Positions 48,249 to 59,669 of a DNA stretch of 64,000 bases are shown piece by piece (the stretch's first letter is position 1; each line of letters begins with the position of its first letter). Source of the stretch: Tricholomella constricta (Eukaryota > Basidiomycota > Agaricomycetes > Agaricales > Lyophyllaceae); the NCBI GenBank assembly GCA_013368375.1, contig JAACJP010000001.1:2108001-2172000 (forward strand). Reading direction: 5' to 3'. A program made the translations under genes and the position numbers. The notes under the pieces are model-generated. The model was not told where the DNA came from, searched no databases, and saw nothing but the letters and a program-made list of their open reading frames with translations.

Positions 48249-49871
48249 AGGACTGGAACCTGTTTTGTCTCCCAGTGTAGTAGCTATCCCATCATGTTCT
48301 GCTCAATTGTTGTACTGTCATCAATGCTCTATGTTTTTTTTTCTTATTTAGATCAGACTTGTGCGCCACAATGTTAAGCTGGGCGTTGGGCCTCTAAAAG
48401 GTCACTGCAGTCCAGAGCTTTGTCAACTATCGCGTGTAACTAACTGTTGGGCAAAGCTCTCAACGTACGACGATACTTTCAATTGTCGAAAGATCAGCTT
48501 TGAAAGGGGGGATCCAACGGAATGCAGCACTCGGGCTCACGATGAGAGCATCCGCACAGGCGGCATTGGAGGTCTCATCGTGCTTGTCCACGGGAAGCTT
48601 CGATACCATTCCACAGTTGAGCAGAAGGATTCCGGCTTTCCTCTGCAGCACGGTCGCGCGGCGATAAATGTGAGTGAGCAAAAGGGTTCGTAAGGTCGGC
48701 AGCGCTTATAAAGAGATCTCCACACCACTGATTAGAACAATTTATCGATCGTAGTGAGTGCGGACGAGCCTGTCTGTTCATGGTCCATGTTCGAATTGGG
48801 AAAAGCTTACCGTGCCAAGGTGCTGAAGGCAGTGGCGCAATGTTTTTATAATACCTCATGAGCAAGATAACAAACATCGTTGATAAGATGATTGCGGCTG
48901 CGCTTTAGCCACGCCTTGCAGATCAGGGAGAATGTCACAGGCGCCTTATTGTCGCTACTAGGTAGATGATCGATTCGGATAGTATCTCCCCAAGTCCTTG
49001 GGAAAGCCACGGCCGTCCCATGTCCAGCGACAGTCAATGGATTAGCTCAGGCGAGGACGAGCCAAGGACGAGTTAGGGAATAAAAAGAGAATACCTGTAA
49101 ACCCTACGACAGAACAAATTGCAATTAAGAGGGGAAAAGCTCTCCGAGTAACGCAAGTCATTTGCTCGAAAAGCCAACCACGTTCGTAGAACTTCCTAAT
49201 TATTTCATGAAGGTATCTCGTCATGATGATATACATAATAATATGTAGATAGTTGGTCGAGAGCAGATGATGGGGGCGGGTTGGCCGGCTCTCAGTAACT
49301 AACTAAACAAAACTGCTAGGTGTGTAATACGGAACGAGAATCAGAAGAAACAGAAGCAGAATATATATAGAGGGAGGAGGAGCAGTGCAGCGAGGACGAG
49401 ACAAGGGACAACAGAGGAGCGAGTAATGGAGGGAGGCAACGCGGGCGTGAGTGAGTGATCAGGGTTCTGGTGTGTATGAATGGACGCGGCATGACGGACG
49501 GTACGGTAATACGGACGCTATATGTATAAGGTGATCTTGGATTTGAATTGGAGTGGGGAAAGTTTGTAGATATTGCAACAGACAGACAGACAGGCGGGCA
49601 AAAAAAAGTCCTGAAACCAAAAATAAAGCAGATGGGCACAAGAATGGACATGAATAAAGTAGGATGCATTGGGATGGAGAGGAAGGGGTAAAATGGGTTG
49701 CGATCGTCGGTAGTACATAGATAGATTGCGAGTTTGCGGAGGAGCGTGATTTAGAATATATGTGCATGCGTGCTTGTTTGTGCAGAGAGAGAGAGAGATG
49801 GAATGAGATAATAAAAATGGGAAAGGGAACACTTGCTGGGGGAATTCGGTTTGATGTGATTGCTGTGCGTC
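48249..49871. other. Gene-poor 1.6-kb stretch
   Basis: It lies between the PRI2 stop and the Whi3-like stop. It holds the F-box relic near 48.85-49.04 kb. A 64-codon minus-strand frame (49042-49236) has one hydrophobic helix (AFPLLIAICSVVGFTGILFL) and no known match. The right part (49310-49870) is purine-rich on the plus strand, including a GA run near 49785-49800, and is probably the 3' untranslated region of the RNA-binding protein gene. No tRNA-like B box in a proper context was found. Confidence 0.45.
48846..49021 (-). pseudogene. F-box motif relic with a frameshift
   Basis: Reading minus, one frame gives LGEILSESIIYL and another, one base off, gives SSDNKAPVTFSLICKAWLKR then SRNHLINDV. 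Together they resemble the basidiomycete F-box pattern (E-x-I-I-x-x-L ... S-L-V-C-K-A-W-L-x-R-S-R-x-H-L). The shift lies near 48958. No leucine-rich or other downstream domain could be followed. Likely a decayed fragment of an expanded F-box family; it could instead be two exons with an odd junction. Confidence 0.5.
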
Positions 49872-52800
49872 TCAGCCAGCCCTAGCAGCCTCTAGATTAC
49901 TGGCAGGTGCAAAACTGTTGTGGAAATGCTGGGAATGCGAGGATGACATATGACCGTCAGAGCTCATCTGGTGGTCGGGTATCGTGGAATGCGGGGGTGG
50001 GGTGCTTGAGAGTCCGAAAGGCGAGAACGTCGTGATGGGCTGGGCGTGGCTGGTGCTCGAGGCCATGCCGAATGGGTAACGCGGCATGAAGGGGTTCGAG
50101 CTTCCCGTCAAAGGTGTCGACCCTGAAGAGGCACCGAACCCAGACGGCGATGACGAAAAGAAGCGTGGTGGAGGCGGCGGCGACGCCAGGAGATCGGGGG
50201 CGAAAGATTGATGACCCGATGGTGGTGGTGGAGATGTGAGGGCCATATCTCGGGCCATATCTCGACGAAGGATCACGGGCGCCACGCGAAGTTGTTCCTC
50301 ACTTCTTGGCTGGAATTCCTGAGCCACATTTGACGTATAGGAGGGGTTGTTAGGGGCCGTATTAATGTTATTATTGCCCTGCATTTGTTGCTGCTGCTGC
50401 AGTGAAGGACCATTGCTTCCGGCGCTGGTAGGAGTACGAACGCCAAGGGGGTTCTTGCTGTACGACAAACGGATACCGCCCTTGACAAGACCTTTGAGGG
50501 TATTCCCGTAAAGGTCGTTCAGCGCCCTCGTCGCATACGGCACATCTTCGAACTATACCAGTCATGTCAGAGGCTGATCAGATAAGCGGAAAGACTGAAT
50601 ACATTACATACCTCAACGAAGCACATCGGACCGTTACTCTTCTGGCGGAAACACAAACGACGGAAGCCAGCTCGCGAAGAGAAGAGTTCTCGCAGACTGT
50701 CCTCGAGATAGTCCTGAGGGAAACCACTGGGTGGTGGCGAAGTCGGCAAGTTACCGACATACAACGTATTGATCTGCATGTACATGAAATCAGTATCGTG
50801 ATGGCACTACGGAATGGAAAAAATACACGTACGGGAGGGTTCTGGTCGACACCGTTCCTTGAACTCGCCCCAGAGGCCGGCGAAGGGAGCTGTGGCGAAG
50901 TCTTGCCACCCTCAGCATTGACGTCCAGACCACCAAGGGCTCGCGACAATTCAGCCTCAGTGCCATGACCATCGCTCTGGCCAACACTCTGCGGTCCTCC
51001 CATGACGCTCGACGAACTTGACTCTGAGGATGCATGATTGGTACGGGTGCCGGCGTACTGAGGGTCATGGCGAGACCGCTCGAAGATCTGACGGTGCTCC
51101 GGAGAGAACGACCGAGGAGGCATATCGAAGGCGCTATCGTTGGGCTGACAGGGAGGCGAAGTAGAACGCTGTGACGATGATGAAGGTCGCAAAACGCCTT
51201 TGCTCCTTACATTATCCCAAGGGCCGGGGAGGTCTTCATGTTGTGCGCGCCCACCGAAGCCATTGGCTACCATCGGGCTCGTGCCTGGCGCAGGCTCGTT
51301 CTCCAAAGGCGAGAGCATGCCGGCGCCAGCCTGACTCGGAAGGTGCCTCGAAGAATGGACCGTGTGAGCGGGGCCAGCGGGAACGGAATGGAAGGCATCG
51401 TAGGCAGTTGAGTTGCCAGCGCGGAGGCGCATCATATCCTTGTCCTTCCTGCGACGTTCCCGCTCGTCTTCCTCAGCGCGCTCTCGAGGACCGCGCGTCC
51501 CGAACGCACCAAGCCCCATAGCACTGATTACGCCCCGCCTCTCTTCCTCCTCTCGGTCAGCAGCGATACCGTTAGGACCAGCCGAATGAAGGTGGTCGTG
51601 CTGCTGCGTTTGGTCCCTCCACTGGTTCAGGCGGCCGTTGCCGAGTCCCATGGCGCCCAGACTGCCCAACTCCCGGTCTCGAGCACTAATCGTTTCGCTT
51701 CCGCCGATGCTGTATGGTTCCTGACCTGCAGCGCTCAAGACACTACCGCCGGCCAACGTTTGCTGCAAACCCGAGGCACCTGTCCCTCCAACAGCAGCTG
51801 CCCCGCTTGCCGGTCCCGCCGGCGCACCGCCCGGGACAGGCCCAACTCCCCTCTTCGTGTGCAGATTCTTCTTCGCCATCTCCGCCTTCAACACTGCACC
51901 CTTGTCAATATCCACCCGCCGTCCTTGGAGTCCATCCCTCGCCTGCAGAGCAGCATCCCGCGTTTTGAACTTTGCAAATCCGATGATCTGCTTCCTGGGC
52001 GGCATGTTCATTCCGGGAACGTTCCCACCGGAAATGGCGCTACCAAGGAACGGCATGCCGCTGACATCCTCACCGGGCACATTTGCAGGCCACGATGCCA
52101 TCGTTCCGTCCCGGCCTCCATCGACCACCACACCGCCCTGATTGACGGTTACGAGATTGTAAGGGTCGTTAGGGCCTCCGTAGGCAGAGTACCCATTTCT
52201 CAACCCCCCCGTATTCCCGGGTCCGCCCCCAATGCCGCCGTAGGCAGTATACTCCTTGTTCGGGATTTTAAGGGTGGCAGCCTCGAATTCGGGCGAAAAG
52301 GTGAACATGTTTTGAAATTCTCGTTCCTGGCACATGTCAGCAAATGCGAGCACCAAGAGATTAAGAATATCTATACTCACCTGCATGTCCTCAGGGAACC
52401 CAACGACGAAGATTGTTGATATCTCTTCGGTGTTCGCCGACGAGTTGGAAGGGTTGGTGGTCGAGGTATTGGTCGGGGGCGCCAAACCCGGCGGTCCGCC
52501 CGAAATCGCTGCTGCGTTCGTCCCGTTGATCGCAGAGGATGCTGTAGACGCTGCAGGCACATGCGGACCATATGGTGTCTGCGACGATAGATGAGGACCG
52601 TTCGCGTAGGGTGCTGAGTAAGCAGCATGTTGAGTCTGTTGCTGTTGTTGTTGGTGATGCGCCTTGCTGCCATTCACTTGGTGGGAAGGGATGTTCGCAG
52701 AGGAGTATAAGTCCATGAACGGCTTAGGTCCTAAGCCATTAAGATTCATTTGGCCACCGGCAAAGTCGTAACTCGGTCGGGGCTCGAAGGATGGCATGTG

Positions 52801-53397
52801 TGATTGGACAGGGGAGGTCATGGATGGAGGAAAAACGTCAGCAGCGGAAGTTGGGAAGTATGAGGCGGTGTCGCGGAATTGATTGGATGAAGAAAGACCG
52901 GATCGAGCGGTCTGGTGTCGCGGACGTGCGGCAGGGAACTGGTTGAAGTTGTTTGGCCTGAAACTACTGTTAAAGCCATCAAGCTTATGCTGCTGTTGTT
53001 GCTGGAATTTCCGAGACTCGTACTCCGTAGCATACTCGGGATGTATGTTGTGTACGCCGTCAGGAATGGAGCCATACATGTTGTTTTGATGAGCGTACAT
53101 GGAGTCGTGAGCGGGGATATGTTGATGATTGAGGGCCTCCGGAGAGTCAGGGTGGGCGAGGGACTGGTGGTGAGTTTGCATTGAGATGTGATACGGGACG
53201 GAAGGAGAGCCACCGCCAGATGATGAATTGGAGGCGGAGCCGTAGGAGTGCGCAGCGGCTTGCTCTGAGTCAGAAGATAAGATTGGTTCTGCGTCTGCTT
53301 GAGCGTCGAGAGAGTCTAAGAGAGACTTGTTGATAAAGTCCTCGTCAGGTTGATGGGAGGAGAGCTGGGAGATAGTAGAGGCAGCCAGTGTGGGCAA
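49872..53397 (-). CDS. Whi3/Scw1-like RRM RNA-binding protein
   Basis: A fungal RNA-binding regulator related to yeast Whi3 and fission yeast Scw1, which bind mRNAs and influence cell-cycle and wall genes. The N-terminal third is Q/S/H-rich with a KFQQQQQHK run. A first RRM-like region is split by an intron (52329-52382): [12 protein letters not shown] joins [20 protein letters not shown], ending [21 protein letters not shown] long disordered stretch follows. The well-conserved C-terminal RRM is [59 protein letters not shown]. The 3' end is Q/P/S-rich. The frame opens at 53397 with TTG after a splice-acceptor-like TAG, and the first in-frame ATG is at 53181. So the leader is either spliced or translation starts at 53181. 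Confidence 0.85.
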
Positions 53398-54905
53398 CTA
53401 TGGGGATGGCGTATAAAAAGTGAAGGACGGGGTCTAGCACATCAACCGACGGCAGAGACTAGGCGAGATGACGCGATATATGAGTAGGCCGGGCGACGTC
53501 GAGCGCGACGAGGTATGAGAGCGCGTAGGGCGACGACGACGGTAAACGGAGCGGTCAAGCAAGAGCGACGGTGACGGGGTCAAAGGCAGGGACGAGGGCA
53601 GGAGATATTGGAGAAGGATGTGTGGAACAGTCGCGCAACGTGGGGCTCGGTGTCAAAAAGGGGTTGGACGCCGTGGAGGACGATGAGCTCTTCGGTATGT
53701 GCGATCGAGAGAGGTATGTGAAAGAAAGTCGGATGGTCCCGAGTTTGGGGTCTCTGTCACATCCAAATCAAATCAACCCAAATACCCCTTTCCCACGCAC
53801 AGGCCACCAAACAATACCTACACCTAACCTTAAATATCACGTGTCATCTGGCCAATCCCGGCCATGGCTGAGGGTTTTGTCAAACGCTCATTGTTGTCCA
53901 TGCGGGGGTGTCGGAGGAGAGTCAGCAAGGGCGAAAGACGCCAGGAAGAGTTGGGCGCCATCGCTGTGGCTGAGGCGCTAGAAAAGGCAGTGCTGAGTGT
54001 GGTCGATGTGGTGAAAAAACAAGTGGCAAGCAGGTGTGACTGATGGCTGGGATATGAGCCATGCGATTATGGACCCATTTCTACCCGTCGCCTCTGACCT
54101 CGGCTTCGTGACACCTTCGTGACTAACTCCTTATCCTACTTATATTTCTCTGTCTTCTTCCTTCTGATTACCCCATTCCTTGTGACACCACCACCACCTC
54201 CGTCTCGGCCGTAAAGTCTCAACGCACTCCCTCCAGCATCGCCCCCCAATCCAGATAACGAACAGCATGCCCTACCCGACCACGTCCGTAATCAGCCTCC
54301 TTTGTTCTTCTGGAAAAAGGCTTCTCGGGAGTTTCAACTCAACAGATTGCCCGATTCAAGCTACAGGGCGATCTCTAGACCTGTGCCTTGGTTGATCCAT
54401 AATTTCAGCGGTGCGGCTTGTCTAGCCGACATCCTCGCCGCATCTGTCGCTCCCGAAAACGAAATTTCGTGGTGATATACCAACTGGCAATTACGGCGCG
54501 ATGTATCATATTAAAACGAACAGCCGCGCACTCAGTCTAAACAGCGCAATGTCTCGAGCATAACCCTATTCTACCCTCTTCCGCTGTGGTATCCCCACAC
54601 TAAACTGACTTGTATCTCCACTCTAAACCCATAAATAGATCCTTGAAGCTGCCTGAACTGTGTCCCCTTATTTTTGGCTATTCCAAAGTGGCGCACGCGT
54701 TATTTGCGCGTGTTTCCAAACGGCATTTGTCTGAATCCCGGGCCTGAAGGAAAAGTTGAGGGACAAATTCTGAATTCAGACAGTAGGCCTAGGGTGTTCA
54801 CGAAGAAATGTGTGTTTTGGTGAACTGCTATAAAATAAGGATAAGAAATCCATTATCGTCACCGAATACACGTGAAGCGCCTCACCGAAAAAGTGTAGTA
54901 CTCTG
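53398..54905. other. 1.5-kb spacer with the RNA-binding protein's promoter/leader
   Basis: 53400-53760 is probably the transcribed leader of the minus-strand RNA-binding protein gene; a two-codon upstream frame (ATG TGC TAG) lies near 53448. 53760-54905 has no supported gene. A 42-codon frame starting near 54268 and a longer overlapping frame show no family resemblance. No repeat or RNA gene was seen. Confidence 0.45.
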
Positions 54906-55473
54906 TCAATTTTCACGCCAGCGGTGGCCGCATGAAGTACACCTGCAATAGCCATGTCAAGCCTTCAAAATTCAAAGCAACAATAGAATGGCGTACCGAT
55001 AGACTGTCGTAGATATAGCCCAATCAGCGTGGGGTCAAGAGGAAGAAGGCGAGTCGACGTACACGTCGTCATGGGCTCATCGGCAGAACGAATCTGCAGC
55101 TGGTAGAAGTAGGCTTGATTGTGATTGCACTTGTCGCACGACGCTGTTGGCCGATACGAACACAAGTCAGCGCCATCCCATTTCCAGGGATCGAAAGACC
55201 CAACGCACCCATGGTCGAATCCGCATGTGCCCACATCTCGTCTCCGCCTAGGACATCGTCAATTTCCTTGCGTTTTAGCTTCGTCCGCGAGGTCATCTGC
55301 AGGAAGAGTCAGGAAGGCTGGTCAAAAATTCGGTCCTAGAGGACGTTCCCAGTGGACGTGCTGACTTGTTTCGTGATTGGAAATTCATATGCGCAAGAGT
55401 TGCACGCCCATTTGTTGTAGCCGGTCTCGGACGAGATGACAAGGAGATTGGCACACGTCGGGCAGAAGAGCAT
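54906..55473 (-). CDS. RPC11: RNA polymerase III subunit RPC11 (TFIIS-like)
   Basis: RPC11 (POLR3K) provides RNA cleavage and termination/reinitiation functions to RNA polymerase III. Five exons (55473-55366, 55296-55209, 55143-55063, 55003-54997, 54942-54906) total 321 nt, a 106-residue protein, the normal family length. The N-terminal ribbon is MLFCPTCANLLV...NKWACNSCAYEFPI. The TFIIS-type C-ribbon is CDKCNHNQAYFYQLQIRSAD, EPMTTFYRCTSCGHRWREN, including the catalytic Asp-Glu pair in SADEPMTTFYRC. Exon 4 is only 7 nt (TCTATCG) and supplies FYR; every intron has GT...AG. The gene shares a 156-bp divergent promoter with the SPRY gene. Confidence 0.93.
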
Positions 55474-55629
55474 CGTGGACAGACGTGAAGCGTCGTGACG
55501 GTGAGTAAGTAGAAGAAAGCGAGATACCAGGATCTTATCATGATCTTATCGCTTGATGCTGTGTGACCAGTAGACTTGTTTCGCGACGACTTGGATGCTG
55601 ATGTATCTATCTTTCTCTTTCTCACTGTC

Positions 55630-56721
55630 ATGTCTTCCTTCTTCAAATCCCTGAAGGGCAAGATATCTGACAGCGATTCCTACGATCGATCGTATCAACC
55701 ACCCCTGCAGGCCCCGCCAGAATGGGCACCTGCTCCCGAAGTCTCTGTAAGCACCCCAGCACCATCACCAACGCGCTACATAGCCAACATCCAAGGCCAC
55801 ACATAGTACCAATTCGGACTGCACAACGAAGCGTCCAGCGACGAGTACGAAGCCGCCGAGGCCTTCTGCAACGCGCACCCACTCGAGCCGCCCCGCCTCC
55901 TCGCTTCCGAAGTCGTCGACCACATCGACGCTGCTGGATGCAGGGCCTGGGGCCTCGAACGCCCACGCACGTCGCGCTTCGTCGGCTTCGTAAGCAACCC
56001 AGGCGACACGAAGAGCTGCGAGCTGATCGTGCGTGTGCAAACAGCGCGTGAGTGCAAGGATACCTGCATCCTTAGTAATCTACCGATCCTTGCGGGGCTG
56101 TACGATGTCCAAGGGAAGCAAGGCGTGTACTACGAGGTGCAGATCGTGGACATGGACGTAGACGAGGGCGGGTTCGTCGCTGTCGGTAAGACCTCCTGCC
56201 ACGGCCCGGAGCGCCGCCTTTGCTGACCTGGAGCCCCCCGTCCACTAGGAACCGCGTGCCGCCCATACCCAGATTGGCGCCTCCCAGGATGGAACCGGTT
56301 GAGTGGCGCACTACATCTCGACGATATGCGCAAGTTCTTCGAGGACCCTGACGGCGGGCGGGACTACCTCCCCGCATCTCAGCCCTTTACTGTGCGTACG
56401 GGCGACACCGTGGGGTGCGGGTATGAGTTTGGCGCGGGCGCGCTGTTCTTCACTTACAACGGCATGCGGCTGCCGCCTGCGTTCACGGGTGTGTACCTCC
56501 CGCGCGCGGCGCACGATGTGTATGCCGCAGTGGGCGTGTCGGGGGCGGTGGAGGTCAAGGTGAATTTTGGAGGGCAGCTGTTTCGCTGGAAGGAGGGCAA
56601 TGAGTGGGCATGGAGGGTTGAGGGCCATGTCGGAAAGCTAGGAGGAACTGGGCTGGTCGATGGGGAGGAGCTGCCGACGTATTGGGAGGCCAGTTCGAGC
56701 TCATCCCGGCGGGAATGGTGA
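55630..56721 (+). CDS. SPRY-domain protein (Ssh4/Ear1- or RanBPM-like)
   Basis: The ATG at 55630 gives MSSFFKSLKGKISDSDSYD, a Pro-rich segment (QPPLQAPPEWAPAPEVS), then after an intron YQFGLHNEASSDEYEAAEAF and a B30.2/SPRY-like domain. In it are LPILAGLYDVQGKQGVYYEV, VDEGGFVAVGTACRPYPDWR, LPGWNRLSGALHLDDMRKFF, VGCGYEFGAGALFFTYNGMR, and VYAAVGVSGAVEVKVNFGGQ with LFRW. SPRY domains bind protein partners; in yeast Ssh4/Ear1 it helps Rsp5-dependent sorting. No membrane segment is seen here, so the partner and place of action are open. The protein is about 320 residues in three exons and ends in a Ser run (EASSSSSRREW). Confidence 0.8.
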
Positions 56722-56993
56722 TGCATTTTTCCTCGATCAAATAGCGACCATTATACCCCGGGATATAGGCTGTTTTCCGCCAATCTGAATTTGCGTTTTC
56801 AGTTGACCTTTTCGCATATACCATAGCCTCTACTGGGCAGAAGTCCTCATCATTTCGACAGCCGGCAATGAGGACAAGAGGCGACGTAATCAGCTTCAAA
56901 GGCATAAGATGTTGCGCTCCGAATATGAATACACCCGAGGGAAAGACAAGACGATGAGCAACACAGAAGCTAAAAAACATATCGTACTGCAGA

Positions 56994-58160
56994 TCATCGT
57001 TTGCCACCACGGCCCCGGCCACCTCTGCTCGACCGACCACCCGCCGCCTCTCTCCCAAGAGCCAGTCCACCTCGGCCCTTGCTCGCAAACCTGACAGCCT
57101 TCCGCGTGTTGAGAACACTCTCTTCGGCCTGGGGTTCCCGCCGCGTCTTTTTAGCATCACTCTCCAGCCGTGACAGGAGCGCCACAGAGGCTTTTGCTTC
57201 ATCAGAAACAGATTTTTCAGTGGGATCGAACTGCGAAAATCACTGAGATCGAAAATCGACAACGAGGAAAAGGGCGGCGACGAACCTTCCGCTTGACGCC
57301 GCGAATCTTCTTCTCGCCATCCAGCTTCTTATCGAACTTGCCCATACTGGCCGTGCTGATTCTCGTCGTGGCGAGAGTCTTTTCAATGTCTGTTTTCCGC
57401 GCGTCGCGCGGGTTCGCGGCAGCCGCAGCACGCGTAACGTTCTGTGCATGTTTCTTTTCGTTCTTTGCAACCCGCTCCTTGCGAGCATCGCGGGCGACTT
57501 TTCTTGGGTCGTAGTCGGCGTCTAGACAAACCGGCGATGTCAGTTGAATTGTCGGAAGGGGCTCGTGAGGCTCTGCACTGACCAGCGTTGAGCGGCACCT
57601 CAGTGATCCACTGCTCCTCGATTTGCTTGTTCTTCCCGTTCCTTCCCCAGCGGTTGACCCAGTCCTGCTTTTCCTCATCCCATTCCCTCCGGTCCCGCAC
57701 CTTGTGTTGGATGCCCTTCGCTGCAGCAAATGCTTCCCATTTCGTTTGCGGTTTGGGTTTGGGCAGGGGCTTCGCACGCGGAAGCTGTGTTTTTGGTGGC
57801 GGTAGTTGTGCTAGAGGGCCATCGGGAGATGGGCGTGTGGGGAGCGTGAAGAGAGATGCGTAGAGGGCTTGGACGCCATCTCGGGCAAGGGACTGCAGAT
57901 GTGCCTCGAGGTTTTCACTGTTCATGATATTTAGCATCAATATGGATGGGACAAGCGAAGAGATCTCTGACTTGTAGCTTTCCTCGTCTACTGGGTTGAG
58001 ATCGGTGACCGTCAAGTATCCAGGATCGACTTCCAGGGGGGTTTCCTTTTCGACCGTTACTGATTGACTATAGACGGGAAGTCAGCATAAGATAAGGGCC
58101 TATTAGAAGTAGAACTTGCTATTTCGCTGCATGGGAGGCGAGGATGTTGGAAACGTCCAT
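56994..58160 (-). CDS. RRS1: Ribosome biogenesis regulator RRS1
   Basis: RRS1 acts in the nucleolus in 60S subunit assembly, bringing the 5S RNP with Rpf2. The ATG at 58160 starts MDVSNILASHAAK; introns follow, then VEVDPGYL-type sequence, LVTDLNP-like TVTDLNPVDEESYKSEIS, NLEAHLQSLARDGVQALYAS and FTLPTRPSPDGPLAQLPPPK. The signature PLPKPKPQTKWEAFAAAKGI and QDWVNRWGRNGKNKQIEEQW is intact. Then DADYDPRKVARDARKERVAK, a basic coiled region and SMGKFDKKLDGEKKIRGVKR with KFDPTE, ending in an RGG-like GRSSRGGRGRGGKR tail. About six exons. Head-to-head with TAF12 (131 bp). Confidence 0.92.
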
Positions 58161-58291
58161 TTTGTTTTGAAGCAGTATTTGCAAAAAATCCTGGCACGCA
58201 GGTCGTTGTTTGGTTCCCGAGCGCCTGCCACACAATGCCTGTGCTGACTTCAATCGCTTGACCGCGCATCGACTCAGTAACAGTCAACATC

Positions 58292-59540
58292 ATGGACAAC
58301 AATGCGACCAGCACCAGTACCAATGGCGCCACCAATGCAGTTGCCAGCACCAGTGCTGCAGCTGCAGGCGAGTCTGGGACTGTCGATATGATCGGCGTCC
58401 TTGGAAATCTCCTCAAAAACCACACCGGGGAACAAGTTTCGAACGAACGCATGGCTCAAATACTGCTCTCTAACATGGCCACGCTCGTTAAACAAGGAAA
58501 GCTTAACCAGGCCCAGATCTTGCAGGTGCAGTGACCTGTCGTATCCCAGTGCGATCGATCGCCGACATGGCATCGTGGTCCCCTTGAACAGCTCAAACAA
58601 TTCGCTGACAAGCATAAAGCTGCTCCACAAACGACGCAAGCAAATGTGGCAGCAAAGGTTTCTTTGTTTCTTTGATGTACGCATTGCGACGGCCGTCTCA
58701 CCCCCGGTTATTTATCAGCCCCCAACTCCATCGAATCCCGCCTTCAAGACCGGTCACGAAGTCTCGCAGCCACCGAGTCTCGGAACCACGAATCCTGCGG
58801 ACTATTATCCCGCGATTAGCCAGACCCTGAACATCCATAACCCCGGTGCTGTTCAGTGGGCACAGACACGCCCAACTCTCACCGGTGGCATACCAAGTGG
58901 ACGCGTATCCGGTTTGTGCCAAAGTTCACCCCTGGACAAATGTCATTCTGACTACTGTCTCACAGGTACCCCCGCTCAAGTCACGCGATCACAAGACGAC
59001 GCGAATATGCTCACCCTGGATGACAACCGGTCGCGGAGAAAGAATACGCCCGGAGACCAGAGCATGCGGAGGACGATACAGGACCTGGTTGCGAGCGTAG
59101 ACCCCAATGTCAAAATTGAACCGGAGGTCGAGGATGTGAGTCTTTGTTCAAAACCATCAGGGCCTTGTCTCATGTGTTGCAGCTTCTGCTCTCCATTGCG
59201 GATGAATTTATTGATTCCGTCACTAACTTCGCATGCCGTCTCGCGAAGCACCGAGGTGGTGACTCCTTGGAAGTACGGGACCTACAACTACATCTAGGTC
59301 AGTTTAACTGTCTTCAAACCTACGCACACTGGAGCTTAGTTCTTCACAGAACGTAATCACAACATACGTATCCCTGGTTTTGCCTCGGATGAGACGCGAA
59401 TATCACTTTCGCAGTCGTCCATCGGACCCGCTGCCCCTGCAGCAGGGAGCAAGAAGACTGCTCAAGGGACACATATGACGCTCAGGAGCCAACGCCTTGC
59501 GCAAGTTTCACAGTCGAAGCGGGAGGGGAAGCTAATGTGA
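58292..59540 (+). CDS. TAF12: TFIID/SAGA subunit TAF12
   Basis: TAF12 carries an H2B-like histone fold that pairs with TAF4 or ADA1 in TFIID and SAGA. The ATG at 58292 starts [20 protein letters not shown], then [20 protein letters not shown] and [13 protein letters not shown] in the next exon, a Pro-rich linker ([40 protein letters not shown]), and [20 protein letters not shown]. The histone fold continues [40 protein letters not shown] and [17 protein letters not shown], ending KREGKLM at 59540. Several introns are needed, including those ending near 59183 and 59348. The N-terminal region is longer than in metazoa, as is common in fungi. Confidence 0.9.
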
Positions 59541-59669
59541 TTTCTTTTCTCTGTGCCACCATGGACTTTGCTGCTGCGCTACTGTTACACTTGTTGTTTT
59601 ATTATAATACCTGCAATGTCTTGAAATGCTACAAATACTTCATTGTCCTTGAGATGGCGCTGTCCGTTT

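Noticed and set aside
48780..48810. GTTCGAATT resembling a tRNA B box
   Set aside because: No A box at the right distance and no cloverleaf arms can be drawn around it.
51586..52419. 277-codon plus-strand frame
   Set aside because: Shadow of the Whi3/Scw1-like coding exon; low-complexity composition and no motif.
53571..53981. 136-codon plus-strand frame
   Set aside because: Antisense to the probable leader of the RNA-binding protein gene and lacking any family resemblance.
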